NCBI GenBank assembly: GCA_016946835.1 | Contig: JACVTC010000451.1 | Coordinates: 1-20,000 of the forward strand | Direction: 5' to 3' | Source of the DNA: Neocallimastix lanati (nom. inval.) | Taxonomy: Eukaryota > Neocallimastigomycota > Neocallimastigomycetes > Neocallimastigales > Neocallimastigaceae | DNA: 20,000 nt | Part shown: positions 1 to 20,000 of the stretch, piece after piece | How the letters are laid out: each line of letters begins with the position of its first letter | How positions within the stretch are numbered: the stretch's first letter is position 1 | The notes under the pieces: model-generated | What the model was told of the DNA's origin: nothing | Databases searched by the model: none | Seen by the model: the letters and a program-made list of their open reading frames with translations, nothing else | Translations under genes and position numbers: made by a program

Positions 1-742
1 GTATCGATGTGTATTATTATTACAAATTATTAAAAAATTAATTTATTTTTATAATTATTATGTTTAAAATTATTATGTTTAAAATTATTATGATGATTAA
101 TTTTATATAAATATATATTATTTCATAATATCTTATTATTATTTTTTTTTTCTTTAATTCTTTAATGGCTTTTATGTACATTAATTATTATTATTATCAT
201 AAGCTTTATTCCAATAAATAAAAATAAAGGAATTTTATATTATCCAAATTTTTTTTCAATTTTTTTATTCGTTCGTATTTGAATTTACTTCAATTTTATT
301 CTATAATATTCTTTCTTATACAAACAGAACCATCAAAATTTTTTTAATTTTTATTTTTATCTTTATTTTTTTTATTTATTTTCTATATATAATATAATAT
401 AATACCTAAAAAAGAACTATTATTTCTTTTCTTTTAAAAAAATGCAAAATTTATATTTAAGATGATATAATTTATTTTAATTATATAATTATTGCTATTA
501 ATATTCATTATTATTATTATTTAATATAAAATTTTTAATTATGAAAATATTTAATATTTAAAAATAAAGAAATTATTATTAATTTTTTAAAAATATATTT
601 AATAAATAACTATAAAAAAAATTATTAGAGGCTAATAAAAGAAAGAATTCTAAAAATTTATGAGTAAAAATTTTATAGCCACTATTTAGTTAATTAGTAA
701 ATAATATATAAAGGATTATAAATAATTTAATAATTTAAAAAT
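1..742. other. Non-coding spacer, no feature seen
   Basis: Almost pure A/T with scattered short T-runs. There is no open frame with protein-like composition on either strand, no RNA gene and no clear repeat. It lies downstream of the BEACH gene. Confidence 0.6.
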
Positions 743-1144
743 TTATTATTAATAATAAATAATAAATAAATAAATAATAAATAATAAATAATTGAATAAT
801 AATAAATAAATAAATAAATAAATAATAAATAATTGAATAATAAATAATAAGTAATAATAAATAAATAATTGAATAACAAGTAATAAATAATAAATAATAA
901 ATATAAATAATAAATAATAAATAATTGAATAATAAATAATAAATAATAAATAAATAAATAAATAAATAATAAATAATTGAATAATAAATAATTGAATAAA
1001 TAAAAAGAGTATTTATTAATAAATAATAAATAATTAATAATAAATAATTGAATAATAAATAATAAATAATAAATAATAAATAATAAATAATAAATAATAA
1101 ATAATAAATAAATAAATAATAAATAATAAATAAATAAATATAAA
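743..1144. repeat. TAA/TAAA/TTGAATAA compound microsatellite
   Basis: About 400 nt of TAATAAATAA units, broken every few units by AATTGAATAA. The minus strand is open for 139 codons, but only as Tyr/Leu/Ile/Phe repeats, so it is not a gene. A 30-nt stretch (1005-1034) recurs in intron 7. Confidence 0.9.
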
Positions 1145-1454
1145 ATGACATCAAATTATATAATTAAATGACACAAAAGAATTCATGACTTTTTAAAAAA
1201 AGTATTGAATTAATTAATCATTCCTGTATATTTTAATAGATATATTTAATAAAATTAATTATTTTTTGAATCAATTAGTATTATAATGAGAAAATCCTTA
1301 AGATAGAGAGGTAAAAATAATTTTTTTTTTTTTAATATAGAAAGTGTATGGGAAAAATTGTTATTATTAAAATAAATAATAATTCATTTATATTATTTTA
1401 TTTTTTTAGTATTTTTTACCAATATAAATAATTGTAGGAATAAAGCAATCATGG
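1145..1454. other. Non-coding spacer, no feature seen
   Basis: A/T-rich unique sequence with a T-run near 1320-1332. No open frame, RNA gene or repeat can be supported. Confidence 0.55.
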
Positions 1455-1571
1455 ATAAATAAATAAATAATAATTATAAATAATAATAATTATAAATAAT
1501 AATAAATAATAATAATAATAATAAATAATAATAATAATTATAAATAATAATAATAATAAATAATAATAATA

Positions 1572-1622
<51 letters not shown>

Positions 1623-1686
1623 TAATAATAAATAATAATAGTAAATAATAATAATAATTATGGATAATAATAATAATAATGGATAA
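1455..1686. repeat. TAA trinucleotide microsatellite
   Basis: About 230 nt of AATAATAAT units with occasional ATTATAAAT and GGATAATAA interruptions. Confidence 0.9.
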
Positions 1687-1986
1687 AGTAAAAATAATAT
1701 ATTTTAATTAATTATGAAGATAGAAATATATATATATAAAAAAATATATATTATTAATATTTATTTTGAAATAAAGGAATTTTTTTTTTAGTTGTTTTTT
1801 AATGGATGAATTGTATCTAATTTTTTTTTTTTATTATGTATTGATTTATGATATTAATAAAAAACTAACCCTTTTAAATACCAAAATTTTTAATTAACAA
1901 ATTAATAAAAAAAATAGTAAAAATAAAATAAAATAGAAAATAAAATTAAATAAAATAAAAGTTTTATATACATATATAAAAAAAAA

Positions 1987-2018
<32 letters not shown>

Positions 2019-2026
2019 TTATTATT
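1687..2026. other. Non-coding spacer with TA repeats
   Basis: A/T only apart from isolated G/C bases. Holds AAATAAAAT units near 1915-1965 and a TATATA run near 1985-2007. No gene seen. Confidence 0.55.
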
Positions 2027-2080
2027 ATTATTATTAATTATTTTTTTATTAATTATTTTTTTATTAATTATTATTATTTT
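2027..2080. repeat. Short tandem repeat of ATTAATTATTTTTTT
   Basis: Three near-identical copies of a roughly 15-nt unit lie head to tail in the spacer downstream of the gene. Confidence 0.65.
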
Positions 2081-2370
2081 ATTTAATTATTATTATTATT
2101 TTTTTTATTATGAATGCTATTTCAAAAAAAAAAAAAAAAAAAAAAATATAAATATTATATATATTTATAATTATATATATATTTATATTAATACTTTATA
2201 TATTTATAATTTTTATTTAGATTTATAGAATATAGATATATATTTTCTTTTTATTTTATTTTATTTATTTTTTTTTTTTTTATATTTGTTAAATTTTTTA
2301 TTGGTTATGTATTTTTATTATACAGATTTTTTTTTTTATTTTATGTATTGTTTTTAAATATAGGTCTTGA

Positions 2371-2418
2371 TTTTTTTTTTTTTTTTTTTTTTTTTTTGAT
2401 GATAATAGAGTGATAGTA

Positions 2419-2451
<33 letters not shown>

Positions 2452-2611
2452 TAAATTTAAAATTTTATTATTTATATTATAAATTATTTATTTTTAACTA
2501 TTAATATATATATAAATATATATATTTTTAAATTTATAATTTAATATATATATATATATATATATCTTTTTTTTTTTTTTTTTTCTATTTCTTAATTTTT
2601 CATTTTCTTTT

Positions 2612-2651
<40 letters not shown>
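2371..2651. repeat. Series of long T homopolymers
   Basis: T27 (2371-2397), T26 (2419-2444), T18 (about 2567-2584) and T37 (2615-2651) occur within 280 nt, just past the 3' end of the BEACH gene. On the gene's strand they are A tracts. Confidence 0.85.
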
Positions 2652-2659
<8 letters not shown>

Positions 2660-2713
2660 TATATTACTGTATTACTGTTTGTTGTTATATAAAGGTTTAG
2701 TTTAAATTATATA

Positions 2714-2719
2714 TTTATT
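2714..2719 (-). promoter_or_regulatory. Candidate AATAAA polyadenylation signal
   Basis: AATAAA on the minus strand lies about 16 nt after the TGA stop, within overlapping AAATAAAAT units. Position is plausible, but the hexamer is expected by chance in sequence this AT-rich. Confidence 0.2.
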
Positions 2720-2734
2720 TTATTTTATTTTATT

Positions 2735-18492
<15,758 letters not shown>

Positions 18493-18802
18493 TTGCTATG
18501 TATATAATAAGTAAATTATTAATATTGAAATTAATATTTTAACATAAATTTCTATATTGATTTTAAATAAATATTTTTATTTTTTTATTTTTTTTTTCTT
18601 CATTTATATATATATAAATTTATTAACTTGAAGTTTTCAAATAGTTAATATTATCAAAAAAAAAAAAAAAAAAAAAAATAAAATAAAAATAAAAATAAAA
18701 AATAAATAAAAGATAAATATTTTATTTCAAAAAATATTTTTATTATTATTAGTATCCTTTTGTTTATTTTTTTAATTTACAAGGAAAGAAAAAAGTTATT
18801 AA
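18493..18802. other. Upstream spacer of the BEACH gene (promoter/5' UTR expected)
   Basis: The A/T-only sequence directly upstream of the ATG includes A23 (18656-18678) and AAAATA repeats. The bases just before the ATG on the gene's strand (ATACATAG, then CAA) resemble a splice acceptor, so a 5' UTR intron is possible. No promoter element can be identified. Confidence 0.4.
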
Positions 18803-18864
18803 ATTAAATCTTTATTTATTTTTTTTTCTTGAAATAATGGTTTATTATTAAATAAAGATTTAAT
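18803..18864. repeat. Perfect 16-bp inverted repeat with 30-nt loop
   Basis: Arm ATTAAATCTTTATTTA at 18803-18818 has its exact reverse complement at 18849-18864. The arms include a C/G pair, so this is less likely to be a pure A/T accident. Confidence 0.7.
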
Positions 18865-19292
18865 GTAATTTTAAAATACTAATAATTTTTTTTTTAATAA
18901 GTAAAGCGATACAACATTAAATAAAATATTATGACTATTTAAATTATATGCAGTATTAATAAATATAAATAAAAATTTAAAATTAAAAAAAATTTTTTTA
19001 TTAAAGAAAAAAAAATTAATTTTTATAATTAATTTTTATAATACATTTTTATTTTAGAAAGAGAAAAAAACGTTTTTTAAATAAAAATATAATAATGAAA
19101 TAAGCAGTAAACAGTAGTTTTTCGTTTTTTTTTTTTTTTTTAAAAAATTACCTATAATCTCTTTTTTATTTGTTTTCAATTACAGTAATAAAGAAAGAAA
19201 ATAATAAACTTTAACTTAATAGTTTAAATATTATAACCATTAAAAATTTTTATAAAATATATTATTCCTCTATTATATTTAAACTCATTTTT

Positions 19293-19372
19293 ATAATAAT
19301 AAATAAATAAATAAATAATAATAATAAATAATAATAATAAATAATAATAATAAATAATAATAAATAATAATT
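19293..19372. repeat. TAA/TAAA microsatellite
   Basis: Runs of AATAAATAAATAA and then TAATAATAAATAA units in the upstream spacer, of the same type as those at 743-1144 and 1455-1686. Confidence 0.85.
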
Positions 19373-19611
19373 ACAATTTACATATAATAAATAACAAATA
19401 ATAATTATAATAATAGTAATAAATAATAAGAAATTATAATTATAATAATAATATTTAAATAATAATATATTTTTTTTCCTGTATAATTAATTTCATAAAT
19501 ATGGATAATACACATAGATATACAATATTGTTAATGAATAATTTTTTTACTCTTTTATATGTATATCTTTTAATAATATATTTGAAATTTTTATTACTTA
19601 AAATATGTATT

Positions 19612-19674
19612 TTAGTAATATAGTATTAATACTAATAAAATATTTTTTTGTTAATATCAATACTATATTACTAA
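19612..19674. repeat. 24-bp inverted repeat with 15-nt loop
   Basis: The arm at 19612-19635 begins TTAGTAATATAGTATT. The reverse complement of 19651-19674 matches it over 24 positions with two mismatches, the first 16 being exact. A stable hairpin could form on either strand. Confidence 0.72.
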
Positions 19675-19805
19675 CTTAAAAACTTGAAAAACAATCAATA
19701 TATATAATTTATACTACTCTTTTTATTTTTTTATTTTATTTTATTTTATTTTTGGAGTAATTATTTACTAATTAAATTTAATTATAATTCATGTATATTC
19801 TTTTT

Positions 19806-19878
19806 AATTGATTATTATATATAATACAATATAATTTAGTAGAAAAAGAATATATTATATTATATATAATACTCAATT
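19806..19878. repeat. 18-bp inverted repeat, one mismatch
   Basis: AATTGATTATTATATATA at 19806-19823 pairs with 19861-19878 at 17 of 18 positions, loop 37 nt. Nearly all A/T, so weaker than the other two. Confidence 0.5.
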
Positions 19879-20000
19879 ATACTATTGACTTTTTTTAATA
19901 TTTATTTTATTTGGTTTTTATTTTATTTTAATCTTCAATGAAATAAAATATGGATGGTTCAAACTTTAATTATTATAATTCTATGATAATGCATTACTAA

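Noticed and set aside
735-1154. 139-codon minus-strand open frame
   Set aside because: It is only Tyr/Leu/Ile/Phe repeats translated from a TAA/TAAA microsatellite, with no protein-like composition.

Overview
The window is extremely AT-rich eukaryotic nuclear DNA. Exons are clearly less AT-biased than the spacers and introns, which are almost pure A/T with TAA/TTA microsatellites and A or T homopolymers up to about 51 nt. Introns are GT-AG, asparagine runs use AAT only, and the standard genetic code works throughout. The combination fits an anaerobic gut fungus (Neocallimastigomycota) best. A dictyostelid amoeba is the main alternative; this is an inference from composition and architecture, not from a marker gene.

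Layout: positions 1-2734 are a non-coding spacer of microsatellites and T-tracts. Positions 18492 down to 2735 (minus strand) are, in my reading, ONE giant gene for a BEACH-family protein of the neurobeachin/LRBA/NBEAL type, about 4,390 codons in 12 exons. Positions 18493-20000 are the upstream spacer, with three inverted repeats, a microsatellite and no supported gene.

The protein reads, N to C: a long helical (probably armadillo-like) region broken by low-complexity Ser-, Asn- and Glu/Asn-rich inserts; a concanavalin-A-like (LamG-like) domain; a DUF4704-like armadillo region; a Lys/Glu-rich coiled-coil stretch; the BEACH-associated PH domain; the BEACH domain; and C-terminal WD40 repeats. 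There is no FYVE domain at the end, which argues against the WDFY3/ALFY class. Exon 1 is a 9.5-kb exon covering everything up to the armadillo region, while the last 6.3 kb holds 11 short introns. Most exon junctions can be closed in phase by hand.

The reading frame is broken by about 15 single-base indels. Two lie near 10.83 and 10.50 kb, and about 13 are packed into the PH-BEACH exons between 5.2 and 7.8 kb. Each can be explained by one missing or extra base, often in a homopolymer, and I found no nonsense substitution at an aligned position. The first 7.6 kb of coding sequence is one clean 2554-codon frame. Local sequence error is the simplest explanation; pseudogene decay of the BEACH part is the alternative. 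I see no new multi-gene system here: the value of the window lies in reassembling this gene and in its unusual indel and intron distribution.
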